Below are positions 8,778 to 16,617 of a stretch of 57,521 nt of DNA, one piece after another; within the stretch, counting starts at the first letter, position 1; each line of letters begins with the position of its first letter. The position numbers and the translations under genes were made by a program. The notes beneath the pieces were generated by a model, which saw only the letters and a program-made list of their open reading frames with translations, ran no database searches and had not been told where the DNA came from. The stretch is from Magnetococcales bacterium. Lineage in GTDB: Bacteria > Pseudomonadota > Magnetococcia > Magnetococcales > UBA8363. The stretch lies in NCBI GenBank assembly GCA_015228925.1, contig JADGCQ010000012.1, positions 1 to 57,521 of the forward strand, read 5' to 3'.

Positions 8778-10243
8778 TATTTACCCCTGTGCGTGTCGGC
8801 AATGACCCAAGTGTCTTTGCTGCCGCCTCCTTGCGACGAGTTGACCACATAGGAACCCCGTCGCAACGCCACCCGGGTCAACCCACCCGCAGTAATCCAG
8901 GTGCGTTCACCGCTCAGGATGAATGGACGCAAATCCACATGACGCGGTTCGATGCGACCGTTGACTAAGGTTGGCACCGTCGAGGGTGTCAACGTCGTCT
9001 GGCCGATATAATTGCGTGGGTTGGCTTGAATGAGATCGACAAATTTTTCCCTTTCGGCTGGTGTTGCATGGGATCCCATCAGCATACCATAGCCACCCGA
9101 TTCGTTGGCGGGTTTGACCACCAATTTATCCAGATTGGCCAAAACATGTTGCCGTTCCTGGGGAATATGGCAACGCCAAGTGGGGACATTGGGTAAAATG
9201 GGATCCTCATCCAGATAATATTTGATGATATCCGGCATATAGCTGTAGACCACCTTATCGTCGGCAACCCCCGTCCCCGGGGCATTGGCCAAACCCACTT
9301 TTCCCCGTTTCCAAGCGCGAATCAATCCCGGAACCCCCAATGCGGAATCGGGACGAAATACTTCTGGATCGAGAAAATCATCGTCCACCCGCCGATAGAT
9401 TACATCGATTTGTTTCAAACCATGAATGGTTTTCATCTGGACCGTATCCTGATCATCGACCATGATATCCCTGGCTTCCACCAGGTCCACCCCCATTTGT
9501 TGCGCCAGGTAGGCGTGTTCAAAATAGGCGGAATTATAAATACCGGGGGTCAGAACCACCACCCGCGTTTTATCCCCAGGTCGCGGAGACAACGAGGCCA
9601 GCATGTCGTACAACTGGCTGGGATAGTCATCCACTGGGAGGATACTTTGGGTTTGATAGAACTCTGGGAGAATCCGTTTGGTCAACATCCGGTTTTCCAA
9701 CATATAGGAAACCCCGGATGGGACTCTCAGGTTGTCTTCCAGGACATACATGACCCCATCCCGATCCCGCAACAGGTCGCTGCCACAGATGTTGGCCCAT
9801 ACATGAAACTTGGGCATCATGCCAACCAGTTGCGGTCGCCAATTGCGCGACTTTAAGACGACTTCCCCAGGAAACCGGCCATCTTTCAATATCTTCTGGC
9901 CGTTGTATAAATCATGAATAAAGGCATTCAATGCCTGAGTTCTCTGGGTCAAACCCGACTCCAACCGCCGCCATTCCGATTCGGCCATACATCGGGGGAT
10001 GATGTCGAAAGGCCAAGCGCGGTCGATGTTTTCCCCCTCCGAATAGATGGTGAAGGTGATCCCAAAATTGATGATGGCCATTTCCGCAGCACTCTGACGG
10101 CGCGTCAACTCCTCCTGACCCAGTTCATTCAGATAGGAAACCAGTCGGCACTCCCCATCGGAACGTCCGTTTGCGTTCATGTTGAGTTCATCATAGACCC
10201 CGTGAGGACGATAGGAGCTTGAGGTGCTTGCGATGGCCAGCAT
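8777..10243 (-). CDS. Circularly permuted type-2 ATP-grasp protein
   Basis: A 488-residue stand-alone ATP-grasp protein (DUF404/DUF407). Conserved segments include GITFTIYSEGENIDRAWPFD near residue 65, YVLEDNLRVPSGVSYMLENR near 165, RRVDDDFLDPEVFRPDS in the middle, and KPANESGGYGMLMG near 385, which resembles the nucleotide-binding loop. The ATG at 10243 is preferred because AAGGA lies 8 bases upstream; a TTG six codons earlier is possible. It is the first gene of a leftward pair with the alpha-E gene. It is homologous to the N-terminal half of the fusion at 4351-6894 but more canonical. Confidence 0.92.
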   Translation of the reverse strand: MLAIASTSSSYRPHGVYDELNMNANGRSDGECRLVSYLNELGQEELTRRQSAAEMAIINFGITFTIYSEGENIDRAWPFDIIPRCMAESEWRRLESGLTQRTQALNAFIHDLYNGQKILKDGRFPGEVVLKSRNWRPQLVGMMPKFHVWANICGSDLLRDRDGVMYVLEDNLRVPSGVSYMLENRMLTKRILPEFYQTQSILPVDDYPSQLYDMLASLSPRPGDKTRVVVLTPGIYNSAYFEHAYLAQQMGVDLVEARDIMVDDQDTVQMKTIHGLKQIDVIYRRVDDDFLDPEVFRPDSALGVPGLIRAWKRGKVGLANAPGTGVADDKVVYSYMPDIIKYYLDEDPILPNVPTWRCHIPQERQHVLANLDKLVVKPANESGGYGMLMGSHATPAEREKFVDLIQANPRNYIGQTTLTPSTVPTLVNGRIEPRHVDLRPFILSGERTWITAGGLTRVALRRGSYVVNSSQGGGSKDTWVIADTHRGK

Positions 10244-10261
10244 GGCTGTCTTCCTTTTCAA

Positions 10262-10798
10262 TGTGCAGGTGGATGATCGAACGTTGTCTGCTCAAAAATT
10301 GCGCAGAATGGCACCATCGATCCCGTGGCATCAGGCCACTTGATCATACACCAGCAGAATTGATACCAAGGGGATCCGCTCTGGGAAATGACAGGGGGAT
10401 AAAATCTATCTAAATAGATATGATATTTTGATTTTTTTGTATTCATCGATGATGGCGTGTGATCATCCCATGCACCAGGGGCAACGTTCCATGGATGCAA
10501 AAGGGTGTACTGTTGAAAACAAATAGGGCAGGTCTGCCTGTTATTGAGGCATCCATGTGCGCATCCAAACAGGAACCCGGGGTGGAAATCGTGGCTGTAT
10601 ATTATAAAAAATAATATTTTACATGGAGTTATAATATTTTTTCCCACATGGCACTAATATTGTGTTGCTAGTCCCGTGGTGACAGGGAGTCACCCACAAC
10701 CTTCGGTTGGATCATGTGAAAGAACGTATTGAACGCGATGGGTCTTGGACTGGATTGGAATGGAACCCTTCACCCTTCACCTTGAGCGGGAGTAAGCC
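10262..10798. other. Intergenic region between divergent ATP-grasp and EAL genes
   Basis: No convincing gene. The middle is A+T-rich (10590-10645), including the palindrome TATTATAAAAAATAATA, and probably carries promoters for both flanking genes; I cannot assign -35/-10 boxes. A small hairpin GGTGAC-AGGGA-GTCACC lies at 10678-10694. I compared the region by eye with the c-di-GMP riboswitch consensus because an EAL gene follows, and saw no match. Confidence 0.5.
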
Positions 10799-12112
10799 AT
10801 GTTGAATCACCATAATGAATGGGTTCGGTCATCCGCACCAGCGGGACGGGTTTCTGGTTTTGTCGGGGATTCGGTGTTCCGCGACGGACGGTGGGGGGTG
10901 GGATATTTTGATGGATTGCGTCTGGATGGTGCTTTGCAACCGATTTATTGCCTGTCGCACAAACGTCCCATTGGTTTTGAAGGGCTGATTCGTCCCAAAG
11001 ATACCCTGGGCCAACCGATTTCACCGGGAGAATTGTTTGGTCGCGCAACCAATCCGGAACAAAGGGTCCATCTGGACCGGATCTGTCGTGCGGTTCACAT
11101 CCATAATTTTGTTGAATTGGGATTGGATGAAGGTTGGTTGTTCCTCAATCTTAACCCCAATCTGTTTTGGACGTACAAGCGCGATTTAAGGGCCTTCACC
11201 ATGGATCTGCTGGACCATTTTAATTTGGATCCGCACCGGGTAGTTTTGGAAATTTTGGAAAAGTCCATCCCCGATGAAGGGTTGATGGGGGCCTTGGTAG
11301 ATCACTATCACGAAAAGGGTTGCTTGGTGGCCATCGATGATTTTGGTAGTGGTCATGCCAACTTTGATCGGATATGGCGATTTCGCCCCGATATCGTCAA
11401 GTTGGATCAATCGATCATCACCAATGCCATGCATAATCCGCAAGCACGACGCATGGTACCGGGATTGGTCTCCCTGATTCATCAAGCCGGGGCTTTGGTT
11501 CTCATCGAAGGGATTGAAACCCATGATCAAGCGATGATCGCTTTGGACGCCGAAGCCGATTTTGTACAAGGATTTTATTTTGGCCGTCCCATGAGCGATC
11601 TGGAAGATGTCAACGAACTGAAAAGTGATGCGCTCTATGAACTTGGCATTCGTTTTCGTCACCATTTTCACGGAGAGGCACAAAAACAATTTGCCAAGAT
11701 TCGGTTCTATCTTGATTTATTGCAACGCTGGATAGGCCCAATTGATTCCCTGACGGTTTTGCGGGCCAATGCCTTGGAATTTGCAAAAGAGTCGGGGGTC
11801 AAGCGGTGTTTTATTTTGGATGAATTTGGCCATCAAAACGGACCCAACATGGCTGTCGGTCACCGTTCCCATTTTGCCCATATTGCTGGTGGCGATGGTG
11901 CCGATTGGTCACGGCGCACCTATTATCGACGCGCCATCGTCCGTCATGGCGTACCCCAGGTCATCGGACCCTATTTTTCCCAACCCGATGCCAGCATGTG
12001 TATTACGTTGTCTATGGCCCTTCCGTTGGATGGTGTTGTTTGGGTTTTTTGCGCCGATCTGGAATGGTCTGGATCCGCCGATATGGTGGTTGGCGAAAAT
12101 CGGTTTACCTGA
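10799..12112 (+). CDS. EAL-domain c-di-GMP phosphodiesterase with YkuI-like C-terminus
   Basis: A 437-residue protein. Residues 40-290 are an EAL domain with a signature changed to E-G-L (GFEGLIR). The other catalytic positions look intact: Asn in LNLNP, Glu in LEILEKS, the Asp pair in AIDDFGSGH, Lys in IVKLDQS, Glu in IEGIET and Gln in VQGFYFGRP. Enzyme activity on cyclic di-GMP is therefore plausible. Residues 295-437 resemble the Cache/PAS-like C-terminal domain of YkuI, a possible ligand-sensing module. There are no membrane segments. GGGAG lies 6 bases before the ATG. It is followed after 29 bp by korA, so the two may be co-transcribed. Confidence 0.88.
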   Translation: MLNHHNEWVRSSAPAGRVSGFVGDSVFRDGRWGVGYFDGLRLDGALQPIYCLSHKRPIGFEGLIRPKDTLGQPISPGELFGRATNPEQRVHLDRICRAVHIHNFVELGLDEGWLFLNLNPNLFWTYKRDLRAFTMDLLDHFNLDPHRVVLEILEKSIPDEGLMGALVDHYHEKGCLVAIDDFGSGHANFDRIWRFRPDIVKLDQSIITNAMHNPQARRMVPGLVSLIHQAGALVLIEGIETHDQAMIALDAEADFVQGFYFGRPMSDLEDVNELKSDALYELGIRFRHHFHGEAQKQFAKIRFYLDLLQRWIGPIDSLTVLRANALEFAKESGVKRCFILDEFGHQNGPNMAVGHRSHFAHIAGGDGADWSRRTYYRRAIVRHGVPQVIGPYFSQPDASMCITLSMALPLDGVVWVFCADLEWSGSADMVVGENRFT

Positions 12113-12141
12113 AACGGTTTGATTTCATCCGGGAGCGGCTC

Positions 12142-13863
12142 ATGGAGAAGAAAGACCTTATCATACGAATCGCCGGTCAAGGTGGCGAGGGTGTCATCTC
12201 CATCGGAGACTTTATCGCTGCGGCGTGCGCCCGTGCCGGTCAGGAGGTCACCACTTATAAAACCTTCCCGGCTGAAATCAAGGGGGGATACGCCATGTAT
12301 CAGGTGCGAACCTCTCTGGATCGGATTTTTAATCCGGGGGATGCCTTTGATGTTTTGTGTGCCTTCAATGGCGAGGCTTTCACCAAGAATCAGCATCTGC
12401 TGGTCCCTGGGACCGCTGTTGTCTACGATTATCCGGGTGGTGATTTTGAGCCTGAGATTCCCCCGGGCGTCTACCCCTATCCCATCCCCATGTCCCGGAT
12501 GGCGGGTGAACTCAAAGCCAGTCGCTCCAAAAACATGGTTGCGTTGGGTGCCCTGTCGCATTTATTCAACATCAACGAAGAGACCTTGATCGAGGTGCTT
12601 TCCAAAAAATTTCGTTCCAAGGGACAGGAGGTTCTTGAATTTAACCTGACCGCTTTTACCAAGGGCAAGGCGTTGGCCCAAGAGTTGGTCAAAAACGATC
12701 CCTGGCGCATGGCGGATCCGGTAGCACCCAAGGATGTCATCATCCTATCGGGAAATTCGGCCATCGGACTGGGGGCGGTTTTGGGTGGGTTACAATTTTT
12801 CTCTGCCTATCCCATCACACCCGCCACCGAGATTGCCAAATTTGTCGCCAAGCATATCCCCAAGGTATCGGGAGTCCTGATTCAAGCCGAGGATGAAATA
12901 GCCTCCATTTCCCAGATTTTGGGCGCATCGTATGGAGGAAAACGGGCCATGACAGCAACATCGGGACCGGGTTTGGCCTTGATGAGCGAAATGCTGGGGA
13001 TGGCGACCATGAGTGAAACCCCAGTATTGGTGGTGGATGTGCAACGGGGGGGGCCGGCGACGGGTCTCCCCACCAAACATGAGCAATCCGATCTGTTTTT
13101 GGCGGTTCACGGCAGCCATGGAGATGCCCCACGGATTGTTTTGTCGGTGGAGGATGTCAACGATTGCATCCATATGACCATCGATGCCTTGAATCTGGCG
13201 GAACGTTACCAATGTCCGGTTATTTTGCTTTCCGATGGTTCCTTGGCTTTTTCCACCCAGACGGTGGCGGCTCCTGATCTGGATACGATTCCGATCATCG
13301 ATCGCAAACGTTGGGATGGTGAAGGGGAATTCAACCGTTATGTGATCACCCCAGATGGGATTTCCCCCATGGCCGATCCTGGAACCCCTGGGGCGATGCA
13401 TGTGGCGACGGGGTTGGAACACGGTCCCAGCGGGGCACCAAACCAGTCGGCTGCCAACCATGAAGCGATGCACGCCAAGCGATTTGGCAAATTAAAAACC
13501 GTTGTCGATGTGTTTAAGCCGGTGGAGGTCGATGGCGCAGGGGAAGCGGATATGGGGATCATCGCCTGGGGGAGTACCATTGGGGTTGTCCGCGAGGCGG
13601 TGGCGCGTCTGCGGGATGAAGGGTTTCGGGTCAAAGGGTTTTATCCCAAGCTGATTCACCCCATGCCGGTGAGTCAATATGAAGATTTTGCCAAAACGTG
13701 TCGTAGTATTTTGGTTCCTGAGGTCAACTACCAGGGGCAGTTGTCGTACCTGATTCGAGCGGAGACGACGCTATCGCCCATATCGTTCACGATTTGTGGC
13801 GGAAGTCCCTTCACTCCCATTCAAATTATGCATAAAGTCAAGGAGATCGTATCATGTCCCTAG
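12142..13863 (+). CDS. korA: 2-oxoacid:ferredoxin oxidoreductase, gamma-alpha subunit
   Basis: A 573-residue fusion of the gamma domain (residues 1-190, with IRIAGQGGEGV at the start) and the alpha or pyrimidine-binding domain (from about 200, with SAYPITPATEIA and ATSGPGLALMSE). This layout is typical of KorA, the 2-oxoglutarate:ferredoxin oxidoreductase of the TCA or reductive TCA cycle. The frame is open further upstream, but the ATG at 12142 has GGGAGCGG before it and starts exactly at the conserved gamma domain. The stop overlaps the start of korB by 10 bp. The exact substrate (2-oxoglutarate versus another 2-oxoacid) cannot be read from sequence alone. Confidence 0.92.
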   Translation: MEKKDLIIRIAGQGGEGVISIGDFIAAACARAGQEVTTYKTFPAEIKGGYAMYQVRTSLDRIFNPGDAFDVLCAFNGEAFTKNQHLLVPGTAVVYDYPGGDFEPEIPPGVYPYPIPMSRMAGELKASRSKNMVALGALSHLFNINEETLIEVLSKKFRSKGQEVLEFNLTAFTKGKALAQELVKNDPWRMADPVAPKDVIILSGNSAIGLGAVLGGLQFFSAYPITPATEIAKFVAKHIPKVSGVLIQAEDEIASISQILGASYGGKRAMTATSGPGLALMSEMLGMATMSETPVLVVDVQRGGPATGLPTKHEQSDLFLAVHGSHGDAPRIVLSVEDVNDCIHMTIDALNLAERYQCPVILLSDGSLAFSTQTVAAPDLDTIPIIDRKRWDGEGEFNRYVITPDGISPMADPGTPGAMHVATGLEHGPSGAPNQSAANHEAMHAKRFGKLKTVVDVFKPVEVDGAGEADMGIIAWGSTIGVVREAVARLRDEGFRVKGFYPKLIHPMPVSQYEDFAKTCRSILVPEVNYQGQLSYLIRAETTLSPISFTICGGSPFTPIQIMHKVKEIVSCP

Positions 13864-14732
13864 CCACGACCAGCAAGACCCCTTTAAAATCGCGGGACTA
13901 TAAATCCAAGGTTCCGGTGGTTTGGTGCCCTGGGTGTGGTCACCATGGTGTCCTCAAGGCCATTTATGATGCCTTGGCGGCGGCGGAGGTTGATCCCAGC
14001 AAGCTGGCTTGCATATCGGGGATTGGCTGTTCTTCCCGGACCCCCTATTTTATCAATTCCTACAAGATGCACACCCTGCACGGGCGTGCCGGGGCGGTTG
14101 CGACCGGGACACAGTTGGCCCGTCCCGACTTGACCGTGATGGTCATGGGGGGGGATGGCGATGGGTTTTCCATTGGGGGTGGCCATATGCCACATATGGC
14201 GCGCAAAAATGTCGATATGACCTATGTATTGTTTGACAATGGGATCTATGGATTAACCAAAGGGCAGTATTCCCCGACCTCGCGCCGGGAGATGAAATCC
14301 TACACCACCCCCTATGGTGGGCCGGATGATCCATTGAATCCGTTGTTATACATGTTGACGTATGGTGCCACCTATGTAGCGCAGGGGTTTGCGGGAAAAC
14401 CGGGGATCTGCGCGGAGTTGATCAAGGGGGGATTGGAGCATAAAGGGTTTTCCTATGTCCATATTTTTTCCCAGTGTCCATCGTTCAACACCTTGGATAC
14501 CAATGATTTTTACCGCAGTCGGATTGAAATGGTCCCCCCGGATCATGATGTGACCGACCTGGGGAGTGCCATGGCCCTGGCGCGGATGGGTCATTATGGC
14601 AGCGCACCGATGGGATTACTTTACAAAGAGGAACGGGCGACTTTGGATGAGCGGATGCAGATGATCATCGATGGGACGGGAGGGCATGCGGGTTATGATA
14701 AAAACATGATCATCAATGAACTGCGTCCATAA
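13854..14732 (+). CDS. korB: 2-oxoacid:ferredoxin oxidoreductase, beta subunit
   Basis: A 292-residue thiamine diphosphate-binding subunit. WCPGCGHHG near residue 23 and IGCSS near 58 supply cysteines for an iron-sulfur cluster, and MGGDGDGFSIGGGH near 100 followed by FDNGIYGLTKGQ near 128 is the GDG...N motif that binds Mg and thiamine diphosphate. With KorA it forms the enzyme that couples ferredoxin to 2-oxoacid decarboxylation, or reductive carboxylation in the reverse TCA cycle. Length and sequence are normal for KorB. The gene overlaps korA and ends about 30 bp before the zeta-toxin remnant. Confidence 0.93.
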   Translation: MSLATTSKTPLKSRDYKSKVPVVWCPGCGHHGVLKAIYDALAAAEVDPSKLACISGIGCSSRTPYFINSYKMHTLHGRAGAVATGTQLARPDLTVMVMGGDGDGFSIGGGHMPHMARKNVDMTYVLFDNGIYGLTKGQYSPTSRREMKSYTTPYGGPDDPLNPLLYMLTYGATYVAQGFAGKPGICAELIKGGLEHKGFSYVHIFSQCPSFNTLDTNDFYRSRIEMVPPDHDVTDLGSAMALARMGHYGSAPMGLLYKEERATLDERMQMIIDGTGGHAGYDKNMIINELRP

Positions 14733-14764
14733 TTTTGGTCTTTGCCGTGCCTCAATAAACATGA

Positions 14765-15046
14765 GTACGGGGGGAGATCATCCCCCCAGGCACCCTTGAA
14801 ATCCGATCCGAGCGTGTGGCCGAAAGGGTGGCCCATGGTGGACACAAAGTTCCCGATGACGACATCAAACGACGCTTTCCCCGTAGCCTACGCAATTTAT
14901 TGAAGGGGTATGCTCAAGCCGTGGATCATGCCCGTTGCTTTCTGAACAGCGGTGAAACGCCCAAACTAATCTTTGTGCAGCATGGGAAAGACCGCACTGT
15001 CATGCAACCTGCGCTGTTTGCGCGCCTTTTCAGCGGGATATACTGA
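14765..15046 (+). pseudogene. Zeta-toxin-family kinase, C-terminal fragment
   Basis: An open frame of about 93 codons whose first ATG/GTG-type start (GTG 14816) falls inside the conserved region. It contains RVAERVAHGGHKVPDDDI and RRFPRSLRNL followed by FLNSGETPKLIF, which match the C-terminal third of zeta-toxin-like P-loop kinases. The P-loop and N-terminal two thirds are missing; an in-frame TGA at 14762-14764 lies immediately upstream, so the gene is truncated. A G/C palindrome (14769-14787) sits exactly at the break. Its stop overlaps the start of the next small gene (TGATG), preserving the original operon structure. Confidence 0.7.
14769..14787. repeat. G/C palindrome (hairpin) downstream of korB
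   Basis: GGGGGGA at 14769-14775 and TCCCCCC at 14781-14787 form a perfect seven-base stem with a five-base loop, followed by AG as in the palindrome at 143-173. It may stop transcription from korB but has no T-run. It forms the 5' border of the zeta-toxin fragment. Confidence 0.6.
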
Positions 15047-15258
15047 TGGAGACGATCTCTTTAGAAGATCAACGGATTCTCGACAGCTTGCAAAAGACCG
15101 TAACCGAAGTCCTGGAGCGCAAAAAACGTTTGGGGCAATACGCCGTAGTTTGGCAGGATGATCGTCCGGTGATCATCGGGGGGGCAAATACGGACGATGA
15201 ACTTTCGCCAACACCCAAGCAATACCGCCCCCACCCGAATATTGCCGGAACAAGGTAA
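15046..15258 (+). CDS. Small hypothetical protein, companion of zeta-toxin-family gene
   Basis: A 70-residue soluble protein. Its centre, TEVLERKKRLGQYAVVWQDD, is well formed, with an amphipathic helix followed by a short beta segment and the phrase RPVIIGG. The ATG overlaps the stop of the zeta-toxin fragment by one base. I recall similar small genes directly downstream of zeta-toxin-like kinases, so it may be the cognate partner or antitoxin, but this is inference. With its kinase truncated it may be decaying, though its own frame is intact. Confidence 0.55.
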   Translation: METISLEDQRILDSLQKTVTEVLERKKRLGQYAVVWQDDRPVIIGGANTDDELSPTPKQYRPHPNIAGTR

Positions 15259-15666
15259 ACATTAGGTGATGAAATTGATCCTGATCCTCCATGAAGATGA
15301 TTGGCAGTGCCTTAGAACCATGAACGTCTGAAGACCGCATATCTTTTTCTCTTGTTGGAACTTCATTTTGGATGAACGCAAATGGGAAACCAACAAGGAC
15401 TCCAAAATACCCGATGGACTTCAGACCAGTTGAATTTTCCCACTCCCCGGTAGGGCCGGGGGAAAACTTACTCAGTCACAGATGAAGTGGTCTCCCATCC
15501 TTGGCATCCATTAAATGGATAATAATCGAGTGCCAAGTGTACTGGTTCACTGGGAATGAGCCATCAAGCAAGGTTTGGATTTTGATTTTGATTTTTTTTC
15601 CCGAAGGGTCTATTGTCATCCGCTAGGCACGGCTGTTGGTACAACGACCCTTTCACCGGGAGGAAT
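15259..15666. other. Intergenic region before the glycosyltransferase gene
   Basis: No gene seen. It contains a G/C hairpin at 15445-15461 (CCCCGG-TAGGG-CCGGGG) flanked by TTTTCC on the left and GAAAA on the right, which could extend the stem loosely. An inverted pair CTTGTTGG / CCAACAAG lies around 15352-15405. A run of T (ttttgattttttttc) precedes the next gene. Promoters for the 15667 gene are probably here but not assignable. Confidence 0.4.
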
Positions 15667-16605
15667 ATGGCAAACAAGACTGAGGTGGGGGAAGTCTTTC
15701 TCCAGGAACCCATTCAAGCAATTTCCGTGGTGATCCCTTGCAAAAACGAGGAAGATGCCATCGAAGTGACCATTAAAGATGTCCAGCAGGCCCTTGATGG
15801 CATGCACATCGACTATGAGATCATTGTCGTTGACGACGGATCCACCGACAATACGCGACAACTGGCCTTAAAAAACAATGCCAGGGTTCTTGTCCATGAG
15901 ATCAATCTTGGCTACGGCAATGCCATCATGGATGGCATTCACATCTCCCGTTATCCTCATATCGCCATCCTAGATGCCGATGGCACCTATCCTGCCAGCC
16001 AACTACCCGGATTGATCAAGGCACTATCCCGTTACGACATGGTGGTCGGGCAGCGCATGTGGACGCCAGATAATACCTCCATGCTGGGATTATTATTACG
16101 TAAAGCACTGTATTTCACCATCCTGATTTTGTCCGCCAATCGGTGTCCCGACTTTAACAGTGGATTTAGAGTCTTTCACAAATTTAATATGTTGGACTAT
16201 CGTTCCATCCTGTGTTCCACCTTCTCCTTCACGACCACCATGACCGTATTGTTCCTGCAAACGCATCGTACCATTCATTTTACCCCCATCGAATATTCTC
16301 GCAGAATTGGCCGATCTAAAGTCAGTTATTTCCGGGATGCCTTCCGTACCTTTGCTTTTGTTTTTGCCATTACATCCGTATTTAGGCCCTATCGCATCAA
16401 TCTTCTTATTTTACTGGCCAGCTTTGTTTGTAACGCCCTGATACTGTTTTCTGCATATCTATTCCCTATAGGTGGTGGTATGCAGGTTGGTTTACATCTG
16501 TTTATTTCCATCCCTTTTTTGATCATCTCCTTTTCTGTCGATTCCTTTATCAATTCACGAATTTTTCATAAAAATACATTTGGTCCGTCCAACAGAAGGC
16601 TGTAA
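15667..16605 (+). CDS. Family 2 glycosyltransferase (DPM1/DPG-synthase-like)
   Basis: A 312-residue protein with a GT-A domain in residues 15-230: VVIPCKNEEDAI at the start, VVDDGSTDNT near 57, and the metal-binding LDADGTYP (DxD-type) near 103. Two hydrophobic segments at about 235-285 suggest C-terminal membrane anchoring, as in polyprenyl-phosphate sugar transferases. The ATG at 15667 is chosen because GGGAGG lies just upstream; 18 upstream codons in frame are less likely. It starts a rightward run with two radical SAM genes. A role in lipid-linked sugar transfer for cell-surface glycans is likely; donor and acceptor are unknown. Confidence 0.88.
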   Translation: MANKTEVGEVFLQEPIQAISVVIPCKNEEDAIEVTIKDVQQALDGMHIDYEIIVVDDGSTDNTRQLALKNNARVLVHEINLGYGNAIMDGIHISRYPHIAILDADGTYPASQLPGLIKALSRYDMVVGQRMWTPDNTSMLGLLLRKALYFTILILSANRCPDFNSGFRVFHKFNMLDYRSILCSTFSFTTTMTVLFLQTHRTIHFTPIEYSRRIGRSKVSYFRDAFRTFAFVFAITSVFRPYRINLLILLASFVCNALILFSAYLFPIGGGMQVGLHLFISIPFLIISFSVDSFINSRIFHKNTFGPSNRRL

Positions 16606-16617
16606 CTGGGCATTGCC

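Noticed and set aside
10258-10647. Minus-strand 129-codon frame in the gap before the EAL gene, with two Cys pairs
   Set aside because: Composition is like the A+T-rich intergenic DNA, there is no ribosome binding site, and the Cys pattern looks accidental.
10620-10798. Possible c-di-GMP riboswitch upstream of the EAL gene
   Set aside because: Conserved riboswitch blocks were not found by eye; the small hairpin present does not match.
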